Source: Dethiosulfatarculus sandiegensis | Lineage (GTDB): Bacteria; Desulfobacterota; Desulfarculia; Desulfarculales; Desulfarculaceae | Direction of reading: 5' to 3' | NCBI RefSeq assembly: GCF_000931935.2 | Contig: NZ_AZAC01000011.1 | Span: 124,001-188,000, forward strand | Length of the DNA: 64,000 nucleotides | Part shown: positions 44,006-52,985 of the stretch, piece by piece | How the letters are laid out: each line of letters begins with the position of its first letter | How positions within the stretch are numbered: position 1 is the stretch's first letter | Position numbers and translations under genes: made by a program | Notes under the pieces: generated by a model | Told to the model about the DNA's origin: nothing | Databases searched by the model: none | What the model saw: the letters and a program-made list of their open reading frames with translations, nothing else

Positions 44006-45772
44006 GTGGGCAAAAAAGATACCGGAAAGCAAATTTCAAGCGACTCCTCCAGTGAATCCCCGGCCGGTATGAAACGCCGGGAATTTCTTAAGCGATCAGC
44101 CTGGCTGGGAGCGGGAGCCCTGGCTGCCAACGCCTGGGCCGCCCTGCCGCCGGAGGCCTGGGCCAAACTGACTCCGGAACAAAAAAAACTCAGCCACGAA
44201 AGCCCTTTTGAGATAAAAAACCGGCTCATAGACCTGGCTGAAAAAACCTGCCGGGAAAAGGCCGCTAAAAAACAGGCCTGCCGTTTTATTAACGCGGGCC
44301 GGGGCAATCCGGATTTCCTCAACACCACCGCCCGCCAGGCCTTTTCCGAGCTTACCCGGTTCGCGGCCCAGGCAGCCGGTGACGAAACTAAAGCACCTGA
44401 CTTGGGCATGCGGGTCGAGACCAAGGGCATGGCCGCGAAATTGAAAAAATACCTGGATCAGCACGGCCAGGGAGCCGGGGCCGAGTTCCTGAAAAAGGCG
44501 GTTGATTTCACGGAAAACCAATTGGGCCTGAATGCGGATGAGGCGGCCTTTGAGCTGGTGGACGCAGTTCAGGGCGATTTTTATCCGGATCCGCCCCGCA
44601 TCCTGCCGGTAACAGAGAAGATCGTTAACAAATATCTTTCCAGGGTCCTTTTTGCGGGCAATCCTCCCAAGGGTGAATTCAGCCTCTTTGCAACCGAAGG
44701 GGCAACCGCGGCCATGATCTATGTATTCAAATCCCTCAGGATCAACAAAGTGCTGCGCCCCGGAGACCACATCGCCATCTTCACCCCCATATTCTCGCCT
44801 TATCTGGAGATACCGGAACTAAAGGAATACAACCTTATAAGCATCTATGTGGAGGGCGACGAAGACCAGGGATGGCAATTGCCCGAGTCCGAGGTCAAAA
44901 AACTGGAAGACCCCGGGGTCAAAGCGCTCTTTTTAGTCAACCCCACCAACCCCACCTCCCGGGCGTTGAATAAAAGCACAGTGGAGCGCATCGCCAAACT
45001 GGTCAGACAGAAAAAACAGGACCTGGTAATCATAAACGATACGGTCTACGCCACCTTTGTGAATGAATTTCATACCTTGGCCGAAGAAATACCCCAGAAC
45101 ACCATTGGGGTCTATTCCTATTCCAAATATTTTGGAGTCACCGGCTGGCGTCTGGGCGTAGTCTCGATTTACCAGGAATGCGTAGTGGACCGCATAATCC
45201 AAAAACTACCGGCCAAGGACAAAAAGGAACTGGCCAGGCGTTACAGCATAACCTCAACCGATCCGGACAAGATCAGGTTCATGGACCGACTGGAGCAGGA
45301 TTCCAGGGATGTGGCCCTGGCCCACACCGGCGGGCTCTCCGGGCCCCAACAGGCCATAATGTGCCTGTTTTCCCTGTTCGAACTAATGGATAAGGAATTT
45401 GCCTATAAAAAGACCATCATGGATATCCTGAAAAAACGCTGGCACGCCCTGTACCAGGCCCTGGAGCTGCCTGAACCGAAAAGTGACAACCTCACCCGTT
45501 ACTATGCCCTGGTGGACTTGAAACGCATGGCCAATAAACGCCACGGCAAGGCCTTCAGCGAATATCTGGCCGAGCAATGGCCTTTGGATTTCTTGATCAG
45601 GCTGGCTAAGATCCATTCCACAGTCTGCCTGCCGGGAGAGGGTTTTGCCGGTCCCAAGTGGTCCTTAAGGGTTGCCCTGGCCAATGTGAAATCAGCGGAT
45701 TGCGCAAGGGTGGGCAAGAATATTGTGGCTGTAATGGATGACTATTATAAGAAATGGCAAAAAAAGGGCTAA
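44006..45772 (+). CDS. Tat-exported aspartate 4-decarboxylase / aminotransferase homologue
   Basis: A 588-residue PLP enzyme of the bifunctional aspartate aminotransferase / aspartate 4-decarboxylase type, which forms alanine and CO2 from aspartate. The PLP lysine is K374 in YSYSKYFGVTGWRLG; NPTNPTSRALNKS near residue 312 and RGNPDFLNTTARQ near 98 are family regions. Unusually, residues 22-52 form a twin-arginine signal (KRREFLKRSAWLGAGALAANA, cut near AWA), so export of the folded holoenzyme to the periplasm is predicted. GTG 44006 has AAGGAG upstream. It follows a second exported enzyme. Confidence 0.88.
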   Translation: MGKKDTGKQISSDSSSESPAGMKRREFLKRSAWLGAGALAANAWAALPPEAWAKLTPEQKKLSHESPFEIKNRLIDLAEKTCREKAAKKQACRFINAGRGNPDFLNTTARQAFSELTRFAAQAAGDETKAPDLGMRVETKGMAAKLKKYLDQHGQGAGAEFLKKAVDFTENQLGLNADEAAFELVDAVQGDFYPDPPRILPVTEKIVNKYLSRVLFAGNPPKGEFSLFATEGATAAMIYVFKSLRINKVLRPGDHIAIFTPIFSPYLEIPELKEYNLISIYVEGDEDQGWQLPESEVKKLEDPGVKALFLVNPTNPTSRALNKSTVERIAKLVRQKKQDLVIINDTVYATFVNEFHTLAEEIPQNTIGVYSYSKYFGVTGWRLGVVSIYQECVVDRIIQKLPAKDKKELARRYSITSTDPDKIRFMDRLEQDSRDVALAHTGGLSGPQQAIMCLFSLFELMDKEFAYKKTIMDILKKRWHALYQALELPEPKSDNLTRYYALVDLKRMANKRHGKAFSEYLAEQWPLDFLIRLAKIHSTVCLPGEGFAGPKWSLRVALANVKSADCARVGKNIVAVMDDYYKKWQKKG

Positions 45773-45781
45773 ACCGGGCAT

Positions 45782-45816
45782 AAGCCTCCGGCCGATGCAT
45801 TTCCGGCCGGGGGCTT
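45782..45816 (+). terminator. Hairpin after the decarboxylase gene, poor U-tract
   Basis: AAGCCTCCGGCCG pairs with CGGCCGGGGGCTT (13 bp with one U-G on the plus strand). No T run follows, so termination may be weak or Rho-assisted. Confidence 0.5.
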
Positions 45817-45854
45817 CATAAGCGATACCCGTAAAACGCCCGAACCGGGGAGCT

Positions 45855-46340
45855 TTATTTCGCCAGCTCCTCCTTTATCTGGGGAGCGGAATCAGATCCA
45901 GACGGTTTCAGCGGGGAAAATTCCTCATCTAAAGAGGGGGGTTCGGGCGCGGCGGTCTGGTCGAATTTGGGTCTGGGGCCACTCTCCACCGGCTCCCGGC
46001 TCAAAAAACGCCCGGCCACCCAGCCGGATTTATCCCGATTCACCATGGCAACCTTGTACCAACCCTTTTTATCCTCAATCGGCCTTACCTGGTCACCCTT
46101 ACCCAGCACACTGACTATGCGGCACTTTGTACTGGGGCATTCGCGCAGGTTCAAGGCCCAGACCTTTACATAATAAACAACATTTAAATCGGGTTGTTGC
46201 TCCATGTCAGACTGGGCTTGGGAGGGTTCGGTCCGGGAACCTGCGGCCGGTCCGGCCCCCTTGGGGGCGCATCCTGCAATCAGGGCCGACATAAGAAGAC
46301 AAACCAGGCAAAAACCAAAGCGCGAGGCAGTAAAGGGCAT
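45855..46340 (-). CDS. SH3-domain lipoprotein
   Basis: A 161-residue lipoprotein. The signal peptide ends in the lipobox LIAGC, with cysteine near residue 24. The middle (about 55-115) is a bacterial SH3 domain: VKVWALNLRECPSTKCRIVS, then GWYKVAMVN and GWVAGRFL. Such domains bind peptidoglycan or mediate protein contacts. The ends are Pro/Ser/Glu-rich and probably flexible. ATG 46340 has GGGAG 7 bases upstream and is chosen over 46373. It is probably followed by the decarboxylase in the opposite direction. Confidence 0.82.
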   Translation of the reverse strand: MPFTASRFGFCLVCLLMSALIAGCAPKGAGPAAGSRTEPSQAQSDMEQQPDLNVVYYVKVWALNLRECPSTKCRIVSVLGKGDQVRPIEDKKGWYKVAMVNRDKSGWVAGRFLSREPVESGPRPKFDQTAAPEPPSLDEEFSPLKPSGSDSAPQIKEELAK

Positions 46341-46437
46341 TGGGTTACTCCCTTGAAAAATAGGGTTGCTCATATTTTTTTATTATATTCCTGAAAAGGT
46401 GTCATGAGGCGGCTGAAAACCCGGCCTCCCCTTTGGC

Positions 46438-46866
46438 TTAACCCTGCTCCCCGAAAACAGCCTGACTGTTTTTCACCAGTCCTTTACGTAATCTTGAGAC
46501 CAGGCTCTCCAGGTCATCGGCTAGCTGGGTAAGCTCCTTGATGCGGGATTTGATTTCAGGAAGTTTTTCCTCGGCCAAAAAAAGAGCGCGCAGGGTCTGC
46601 TCCCTCGGGTCCAGCTCCCTTTCCGCACTACCGATAATAGTGGCAATCTCGTCCAGGGAAAGGCCAAAGCGTTTTCCCCGCAAAATCAGCTTCAGGCGAA
46701 CTTTTTGTTTTTGGGAAAAAAGGCGGCGTCCACCTTTGCTGCGTTCGGCCAGTAAAAGGCCTTTTTCTTCATAAAAACGTATGGCTCGCGAAGTAATTCC
46801 AAACTCCTTCACCAGCTCGGAGATACTGTGGAGCTTATGTCCGGCATACTTTTTCTTTTGAATCAT
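46438..46866 (-). CDS. MerR-family transcriptional regulator
   Basis: A 142-residue MerR-type activator or repressor. The N-terminal winged helix shows HSISELVKEFGITSRAIRFY and EEKGLLLAERSKGGRRLFS (residues 12-50), followed by the RLKLILRGKRFGLSLDEIATI helices and a coiled-coil dimerisation helix. No cysteine effector motif is seen, so it is not a typical metal or SoxR sensor. The helix pattern resembles regulators of fatty-acid and branched-chain amino-acid degradation. A perfect 16-bp palindrome lies 13 bases upstream of the ATG, so autoregulation is likely. It is divergent to an IclR-led acyl-CoA operon. Confidence 0.88.
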   Translation of the reverse strand: MIQKKKYAGHKLHSISELVKEFGITSRAIRFYEEKGLLLAERSKGGRRLFSQKQKVRLKLILRGKRFGLSLDEIATIIGSAERELDPREQTLRALFLAEEKLPEIKSRIKELTQLADDLESLVSRLRKGLVKNSQAVFGEQG

Positions 46867-46878
46867 ACCCCTCCCCCG

Positions 46879-46894
46879 TTGACGTATACGTCAA
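46879..46894. promoter_or_regulatory. Perfect 16-bp palindrome, MerR operator candidate
   Basis: TTGACGTATACGTCAA lies between the MerR ribosome-binding site and the upstream promoter-like pair. It resembles the TTnACGT-type palindromes reported for LiuR-like MerR regulators. Confidence 0.6.
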
Positions 46895-46999
46895 TTTCAA
46901 TATGCCTTTTTTATAAAGATCCGGTCAAGTGCGGATATTGCCCGAGCCGGGCGGGAAGCACCTTCCGGGTTATTTCCTATTTATACTATCGTTTTTATC

Positions 47000-47040
47000 T
47001 TGACCCTAGGTTTTCTCGTATAATATATTGTAATGCAATA
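47000..47040 (+). promoter_or_regulatory. Promoter and inverted repeat before the IclR gene
   Basis: TTGACC (47000-47005) with an 18-base spacer and TATATT (47024-47029). TATTG-TAATG-CAATA (47026-47040) follows the -10 box, a suitable IclR autoregulatory site. Confidence 0.5.
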
Positions 47041-47063
47041 ACTATTATCGCATAGGGATAAAT

Positions 47064-47879
47064 ATGAATAAACCGAGTCAATCTTTCATTCAATCCCTGG
47101 CCAGGGGACTAACTGTTTTGCAGGCCTTTTCAGGCGAGCATCCCAGGCTCACTCTAACCACCCTTTCCAAAAACACCGGCATCAAAATAGCGGCCTTGCA
47201 GCGCTACACAGCCACCCTGATGGAGTTGGGTTTTCTAAAACGCAACAAACACCGGGAATTTTTCCTTGGCCCAAAGGTTCTTTCCTTGGGTTTCTCATTT
47301 ATGAACGCCAGCCAAGTGCGCAAGCAGACAGAAGCGCTCATTGACGAGTTCTCCGAAAAAGTTAACAAAACCATGAATATGGCAGTTCTGGACCAAGGGT
47401 ATATATTTTTCATCTACCGCAAGGAGGCCCAGCAGTTTCTGAACCTGGACCTTAAAACCGGTTCCCGCTTGCCCGCCCACTGCACCGCCTCGGGCAAACT
47501 TCTGCTTTCTTCCCAGGAAGACTCCTATTTAAGGGATCTCATCTGGACTATGGACAGGCCCAAACTGACCGAAAGCACCATCACTGATCCGGATGAACTG
47601 TTCTCGGATCTGATGGAAACCCGCGACAGGGGCTACAGCATCAGCAACCGGGAACTATACTTGGACCTTTACTCTGTGGCCATGCCGATCATTGATCAGG
47701 ATAAAATGGTGGTGGCCTCGGTAAACATTTCGATCTCCGTCCGCGAGGCCCACACCCCCGCAGCCCAGGCCATATTGGACCAGTTCGCAGACCTGGGGCG
47801 CACCTTGTGCGGCCTTTTGGGATATACAGGCGATTACCCCAGGGTTTTTGCAAACCCTGGCTCAGGAGAAGGATTTTGA
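47064..47879 (+). CDS. IclR-family transcriptional regulator
   Basis: A 271-residue regulator. The N-terminal winged helix (residues 8-70) includes LARGLTVLQAFSGEHPRLTL and GIKIAALQRYTATLMELGFL. The C-terminal effector domain (about 85-255) includes LPAHCTASGKLLLS and RDRGYSISNRELYLDLYSVA, the usual GAF-like signature. Such proteins control catabolic operons for aromatic or other organic acids. Its stop overlaps the TTG start of the next gene (TTGA), so it is co-translated with the acyl-CoA ligase and heads the operon through 56.8 kb. Confidence 0.92.
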   Translation: MNKPSQSFIQSLARGLTVLQAFSGEHPRLTLTTLSKNTGIKIAALQRYTATLMELGFLKRNKHREFFLGPKVLSLGFSFMNASQVRKQTEALIDEFSEKVNKTMNMAVLDQGYIFFIYRKEAQQFLNLDLKTGSRLPAHCTASGKLLLSSQEDSYLRDLIWTMDRPKLTESTITDPDELFSDLMETRDRGYSISNRELYLDLYSVAMPIIDQDKMVVASVNISISVREAHTPAAQAILDQFADLGRTLCGLLGYTGDYPRVFANPGSGEGF

Positions 47880-49396
47880 ACGCAGCTCTGCTACTGGCCA
47901 ATCAGGCAGCCAAAAGTCCGTCTGCCACGGCCCTTATTCAAGACCAACAAAGGATTTCTTACCAACAACTGGAAAAGCGCACCGGACACCTGGCCGGAGC
48001 CCTGCTGGCGGCCGGACTTAACCCGGGTGACCGGGTGGCCCTTTTATTTCACAACTGCCCGGCCCTGGTTGAGGTCTATTTCGCGGCTATTCGGGTGGGT
48101 CTGGTGGCCACACCGGTTAATTTCCGCCTGGTGGGGCGGGAAATGGCCCATATCTTAAACGACTCGGGCGCAAAGGCCCTTTTCATGGGAGCGGAATTCG
48201 CAGAGACCATAGCAACAATAGAAGAGGACCTGGAAGAGCATCCCCTTTTTGTGACCCAGGGCAAACAACACCACCTCGACAGCCTGGACTACGATGACTT
48301 CGTTGAAAAGGGGTCCTACTCCCCCTTTTCCGAGGACATAAAGGAAGACCAGCCTTGCCAGCTCATGTACACCTCGGGCACCACGGGCAGGCCCAAGGGG
48401 GCGGTTATCAGTCACAGAAACATTATCTGGAACCTTTTCAACACCATACACGGCAGGGAAGACAAAGAGGGTCAGATATCTATCATAGTCGGCCCGCTCT
48501 ATCACACGGCGGCCTTGAACAACCACCTGACCATTCAACTGGCCCTGGGCGGGGTGAGCATTCTGGTTAAAAAGTTCGAACCCGGCCAGATGCTTAAGAT
48601 CATAGAAAAAGAAAAGGCCACCGTCATCTCGGGGTCACCTGCCATGTACAACCTATTACTGCAACACCCCAAGGCGGCCCAGGCTGATACAAGGTCCATT
48701 GAAAAATGTACCTCCGGTGCGGACAAACTGCCTTTGGCCACCAAAAAACGCTTGATGGAATTTCTTCCCGGCATCCATGGCATCTACGATGTCTACGGCT
48801 GCACCGAGGCCTCGCCTTGCATAACCATCCTGAAAGCCAAGGATTCACTCATTAAGGACGTATCTGTCGGCACGGCCCTGCCCTTTTTACAGGCCGTGGT
48901 GGCGGATGAGGATTCCAATCCCCTGCCGCCCGGCGAGGTGGGTGAGTTGATCTGCCGCGGCCCCAATGTAATGGCCGGTTACCACAACCAGCCCCGGGCC
49001 ACGGAAGAGGCCCTGCGCCAGGGCTGGCTCCATACCGGCGACTTGGCCCGCATGGATCAAGATGGCTTTTTTTATATTGTGGACCGTAAAAAGGACATGA
49101 TCGTCTCAGGCGGTGAAAACATCTACCCCAGGGAGGTTGAAGAGGTGCTTTTCGCCCATCCGGATGTGGCGGACGTCGCAGTGGTGGGGATTCCGGATGA
49201 AATGTGGGGTGAAAGCGTCAAGGCTTTTTTAGTGCTTAGAAACGGCAAGGAGCTCAGTTCGGAAGAGGTGATCGAATACTGCAAAAGGCACCTGGCCAGC
49301 TATAAAAAGCCAAAGCTGGTCCAGTTCATAAAAGACATGCCGAGAAACGCCAGCGGCAAGACCCTGAAAAACAGACTGCGCAAATGGGGAGAATAG
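47876..49396 (+). CDS. AMP-forming acyl-CoA synthetase (first of the IclR operon)
   Basis: A 506-residue ANL ligase. The motif YTSGTTGRPKGAVISHRN lies near residue 166, YGCTEASP near 305, GDLARMDQDGFFYIVDRKKD near 390, and the catalytic lysine is in RNASGKTLKNR at the C-terminus. It activates a carboxylic acid with CoA and ATP. TTG 47876 is the start, overlapping the IclR stop by 4 bases with an AGGAGAAGG ribosome-binding site; a longer frame to 47807 exists but is not supported. With a second ligase downstream, the operon can activate two substrates or intermediates. Confidence 0.9.
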   Translation: MNAALLLANQAAKSPSATALIQDQQRISYQQLEKRTGHLAGALLAAGLNPGDRVALLFHNCPALVEVYFAAIRVGLVATPVNFRLVGREMAHILNDSGAKALFMGAEFAETIATIEEDLEEHPLFVTQGKQHHLDSLDYDDFVEKGSYSPFSEDIKEDQPCQLMYTSGTTGRPKGAVISHRNIIWNLFNTIHGREDKEGQISIIVGPLYHTAALNNHLTIQLALGGVSILVKKFEPGQMLKIIEKEKATVISGSPAMYNLLLQHPKAAQADTRSIEKCTSGADKLPLATKKRLMEFLPGIHGIYDVYGCTEASPCITILKAKDSLIKDVSVGTALPFLQAVVADEDSNPLPPGEVGELICRGPNVMAGYHNQPRATEEALRQGWLHTGDLARMDQDGFFYIVDRKKDMIVSGGENIYPREVEEVLFAHPDVADVAVVGIPDEMWGESVKAFLVLRNGKELSSEEVIEYCKRHLASYKKPKLVQFIKDMPRNASGKTLKNRLRKWGE

Positions 49397-49501
49397 CCCT
49401 AGAAAAGCGAACGCTTCTTTATTTTGTCTTCAGTTCCCCAAACCCTGAAGGTCGTAAAAAGGGGGGACCTTATATTTTGGCCACTTATGGGAGGTTTGCC
49501 A

Positions 49502-50467
49502 ATGCAATTAATGAAAACCGCTAAAGTACTGACAATTTTATTCATCTGCCTTGCCTTGCCCTTGGGAGCGCAAATAGTTAAGGCCGATGAAAGGCTCTCT
49601 ATCGGCACAGCCTCCACCGGAGGAAGCTGGTACCCCTTGGGTGGCGGCGTGGCCAATATGATCAACAAATACATCAAGGGCTATTACGCTTCCGCCCACC
49701 CCTCGGGAGCTTCCATTGAGAATATCCGGGCCGTGATGAAGGGTTCGGACGCCCTGGCGCTCTCCATGCCGGATGCGGCTTTCCATGCCTTTGAAGGCAA
49801 GGGCGCCTTTGAAGGCAAGCCCCAAAAAAACCTGCGGGGTCTTTTCTCCACCTATCCGGTTGATATCCAATTCTATGTACTGGCTGAGTCGGACATAAAA
49901 AAGATAGAGGATGTCAAAGGGAAAAAGGTGGCGGTGGGCGCTCCGGGCAGCGGCACGGAAAAAATGGCCCAGTATGTGCTCAGGGTCTACGGACTCACCT
50001 ACGACGACATTGACGAGCAGTTCCTCTCCGCCACTGAAACCACGGCGGCCATGAAGGACGGCAACATTGATGTGGGCATCGTCACCCTGGGAACTCCCGC
50101 CCCCACTCTGATGGACCTCACCACCCAAAGGGATATCCGCTTCCTGAATATCGAGCCCGAAACGGCCCAGAAGATCAACAAGGATTTCCCGGCCTATTTC
50201 CCCCGCACCATCAAGGCGGGCACCTATAAGAACATGAAGGACGATCACCACACCCTGGCCTGGATGGGTCTTTTTGTGGTCAAGGCGGATATGAGCGAAA
50301 AACTGGCCTATGAAATTCTAAAGGCTGTTTTTGATCACAAAGACGAGTTGGACAAGATTCACGCCAAGTTTAAGCTCATAACCCTTGAAACAGCCACCAA
50401 CGGCATGTCCATTCCCCTGCACCCCGGAGCTGTCAAGTTCTTCAAGGAGCGGGGCGTTCTGAAATAG
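49502..50467 (+). CDS. TAXI-family TRAP transporter solute receptor
   Basis: A 321-residue periplasmic binding protein of the TAXI group. The signal peptide (about residues 1-27) ends near VKA. The body opens with LSIGTASTGGSWYPLGGGVAN, the family hallmark, and continues with AVGAPGSGTEKMAQYVLRVY near residue 145. TAXI receptors serve the fused TRAP permeases, and the permease gene is two genes downstream. ATG 49502 has GGGAGG 7 bases upstream. The ligand is unknown, probably a carboxylate acted on by the flanking CoA ligases. Confidence 0.92.
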   Translation: MQLMKTAKVLTILFICLALPLGAQIVKADERLSIGTASTGGSWYPLGGGVANMINKYIKGYYASAHPSGASIENIRAVMKGSDALALSMPDAAFHAFEGKGAFEGKPQKNLRGLFSTYPVDIQFYVLAESDIKKIEDVKGKKVAVGAPGSGTEKMAQYVLRVYGLTYDDIDEQFLSATETTAAMKDGNIDVGIVTLGTPAPTLMDLTTQRDIRFLNIEPETAQKINKDFPAYFPRTIKAGTYKNMKDDHHTLAWMGLFVVKADMSEKLAYEILKAVFDHKDELDKIHAKFKLITLETATNGMSIPLHPGAVKFFKERGVLK

Positions 50468-50483
50468 GCATCTGGCTTTAGGC

Positions 50484-51077
50484 ATGAATAACAGACTCTT
50501 TAAAAACGCTTTTCCCTGCTTCGGAGACACCTGCCGGGCAGGGAAAAGCCTTTCCCCCAAGACCGGTCTCACAAGAATAACTATTTTCAGCCTTGCCGGT
50601 CTCATGCTGGTTCTTGCCTCTTTTGCGCAGGCCGGGGCCGGGCTTCGGCTAAAGGCGGTTATCAGCGACACCGGGCAGGTTGCCTTTTGTTTCCCCATAA
50701 AGACAAAAGAGAAATTCACCCTCTGGTTCATGCACTCCTATGACCGGGCCTTTTTCGCGGAACATTACCAAGCCCTGGGCCCGGGCGAGATACTGCTCAC
50801 CCACATGACCTTTAAATCAAATTTGAACGGCGAAGGCTTTGAGTATACGGACTTTCACCTGCGCCCCGACGGGGTCGGCGAACTCAGGAACATAAACCGG
50901 AAGATCACAAAGGTTCATTTCATGATGGGATCTCCGGACATGGCCGATCACACCGTAATCAGGGGCAAAACCCGCACCCGCCTGGCCGAGCGCATTCGGC
51001 CCGGAACCTTGGTTGATCTCATAATTGAGGACACCCCCTGCCCTACTCAAACTAAGACAGGTGATATTAATGACTGA
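50484..51077 (+). CDS. DUF1850 protein of the TAXI-TRAP system
   Basis: A 197-residue protein with one N-terminal membrane helix or signal (about residues 32-52) and a DUF1850 core: FCFPIKTKEKFTLWFMHSYD, YQALGPGEILLTHMTF, and RTRLAERIRPGTLVDLIIED near the end. DUF1850 genes are regularly found between a TAXI receptor and a fused 4TM/12TM permease, as here. The function is not established; it may be a periplasmic helper of the transporter. Its stop overlaps the permease start by 8 bases. ATG 50484 has only a weak ribosome-binding site. Confidence 0.8.
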   Translation: MNNRLFKNAFPCFGDTCRAGKSLSPKTGLTRITIFSLAGLMLVLASFAQAGAGLRLKAVISDTGQVAFCFPIKTKEKFTLWFMHSYDRAFFAEHYQALGPGEILLTHMTFKSNLNGEGFEYTDFHLRPDGVGELRNINRKITKVHFMMGSPDMADHTVIRGKTRTRLAERIRPGTLVDLIIEDTPCPTQTKTGDIND

Positions 51078-52962
51078 ATCTCAAAATATAAAAACCATCA
51101 TCCAGTGGGTCATCACCCTGACAGCCCTGGGCATGTGCGCCTTTCACCTGTACACGGCCCAATTCGGGCTTTTCTCCGCCATGGTGCAAAGACCGGTGCA
51201 CCTTTTGTTTGCCTGCGCCCTGGTCTTTTTCATCCATCCGGCTTTACGAAAAACAGACCGCGCGGCCATGGGCCCGGGCTGGCGCATTCTGGATATAGCC
51301 ATGATTATCCTGACCGCCGCCGCCCTGATTCACATTGCCACTGAATATAAAAGCCTGGTGGCCAGGGGCGGAGCAGCCACCGACCTGGATCTGTGGCTTG
51401 GCGGAATCGTCATTATCATGGTCCTTGACGCCACCCGGCGCATCATGGGGCCGGCCCTGCCCATTATCACCCTGGTGGCCATAGCCTACACCCTTTTCGG
51501 CCACCTGATACCCGGTCTTTGGGGACACAGGCTCATAGACTTGGAACAGTTGATAAGTTATCAATTTCTGACCACCGAGGGACTTTTCACCATCCCCCTT
51601 GGGGTCTCGGCAAGTTTCATCTTTATCTTCATTTTATTTGGGGCCTTTTTAGTGGCCTCAGGCACCGGTGAATTCTTTATCCGCTTTGCCAATGCCCTGG
51701 CCGGTCACATGCGGGGCGGCCCGGCCAAGGTGGCGGTGCTTTCCAGCGCCACTTTCGGCTCCATTTCCGGCTCGGCCGTGGCCAATGTGGTCAGCACCGG
51801 CTCCTTTACCATTCCCCTTATGAAGGATATCGGCTACCGCCCGGTATTTGCCGGGGCCATTGAGTCCGTGGCCTCCACCGGCGGCCAGTTCATGCCGCCG
51901 GTCATGGGAGCCGCAGCCTTTATCATCGCGGATATGTTGGGCACCACCTATCTGGAGGTCTGCAAGGCCGCCCTTATCCCGGCGGTTCTTTATTTTGTGG
52001 CCCTCCTTTACATGGTGCATCTGGAGGCGGTGCGCCGAGGTTTGAAAGGCCTTGACCGCTCCATGCTGCCCCCGCTTTGGAAAACAATCAAACAAGGCGG
52101 TCATCTGCTTTTACCGGCAGTGATACTTATCGCCTTTTTGGTGCAAGGTTACTCGCCCATGAAATCAGGCCTTTGGGCCCTCGTGGCCGTAGTGGTGATA
52201 AGCTGGTTCAAAAAATCAACCCGCATGGGGCCGCGAAAAATACTGACCGCCATGGAAAAAGGAGCCAGGGGCAGCCTGGAAGTAGCGCTGGCCTGCGCCT
52301 GCGCGGGAATCGTGATTGGCTGCGTGACCCAATCCGGCCTGGGGCTGAAATTCTCCAGCCTGGTTATCCAGGCCTCGGGCGGCAGCCTTTTGCTTTCGCT
52401 GGTCTTTGTGATGGTGGCTTCCCTGATTCTGGGCATGGGGCTCACCACTTCGGCGGCTTACATCCTCACCGTAATCCTGGCCGGTCCCGTGCTGGTTGAC
52501 CTGGGGGTGAAACCCCTGGCTGCCCATTTATTCGTGTTTTACTATGCCTGCCTTTCCTGCATCACTCCTCCGGTGGCCCTGGCCGCCTTTGCAGGAGCAG
52601 GCCTGGCGGGTTCCAAGCCTTTTGCCACCGGGTTTGAATCCATGCGGCTGGCGATTATCGCCTATCTGGTGCCTTTTATCTTTGTGTATCATCCGGTCCT
52701 TATCTGGCAAGGAAGCTGGTACGCTATCATGCTCTCCTTTGTTTCGGCCGTGCTGGGTTGTGTGGCGATCGGTTCCTCCCTGTTGGGATACCTGGCTGGA
52801 CGCCTTAACCTGCTGTTCAGAGCGGTGCTTTTAGGGGCGGCCTTTTTACTGATCATGCCGGGCCTGTATTCAGACCTGGGCGGCGTGGCATTACTGGGGC
52901 TGATCTACCTTTTGATGAACCTGGCCGCTAAAAAGGCGTTGCCGGTTTCCACCCAGGCCTGA
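51070..52962 (+). CDS. TRAP transporter fused permease (4TM-12TM)
   Basis: A 630-residue membrane protein in which the small DctQ-like part is fused to the large DctM-like part. Family regions include FHLYTAQFG near the N-terminus, VLSSATFGSISGSAVANVVST near residue 225, STGGQFMPPVMGAAAFIIADM near 272, and CITPPVALAAFAGAGLAGSKP near 497. Multiple helices run throughout. It imports the substrate captured by the TAXI receptor. ATG 51070 is chosen; it overlaps DUF1850, giving coupling, while the longer frame adds 15 residues. The next ligase begins 23 bases downstream. Confidence 0.93.
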   Translation: MTESQNIKTIIQWVITLTALGMCAFHLYTAQFGLFSAMVQRPVHLLFACALVFFIHPALRKTDRAAMGPGWRILDIAMIILTAAALIHIATEYKSLVARGGAATDLDLWLGGIVIIMVLDATRRIMGPALPIITLVAIAYTLFGHLIPGLWGHRLIDLEQLISYQFLTTEGLFTIPLGVSASFIFIFILFGAFLVASGTGEFFIRFANALAGHMRGGPAKVAVLSSATFGSISGSAVANVVSTGSFTIPLMKDIGYRPVFAGAIESVASTGGQFMPPVMGAAAFIIADMLGTTYLEVCKAALIPAVLYFVALLYMVHLEAVRRGLKGLDRSMLPPLWKTIKQGGHLLLPAVILIAFLVQGYSPMKSGLWALVAVVVISWFKKSTRMGPRKILTAMEKGARGSLEVALACACAGIVIGCVTQSGLGLKFSSLVIQASGGSLLLSLVFVMVASLILGMGLTTSAAYILTVILAGPVLVDLGVKPLAAHLFVFYYACLSCITPPVALAAFAGAGLAGSKPFATGFESMRLAIIAYLVPFIFVYHPVLIWQGSWYAIMLSFVSAVLGCVAIGSSLLGYLAGRLNLLFRAVLLGAAFLLIMPGLYSDLGGVALLGLIYLLMNLAAKKALPVSTQA

Positions 52963-52985
52963 GCCATATGTAAAGGCGGGTTTTT

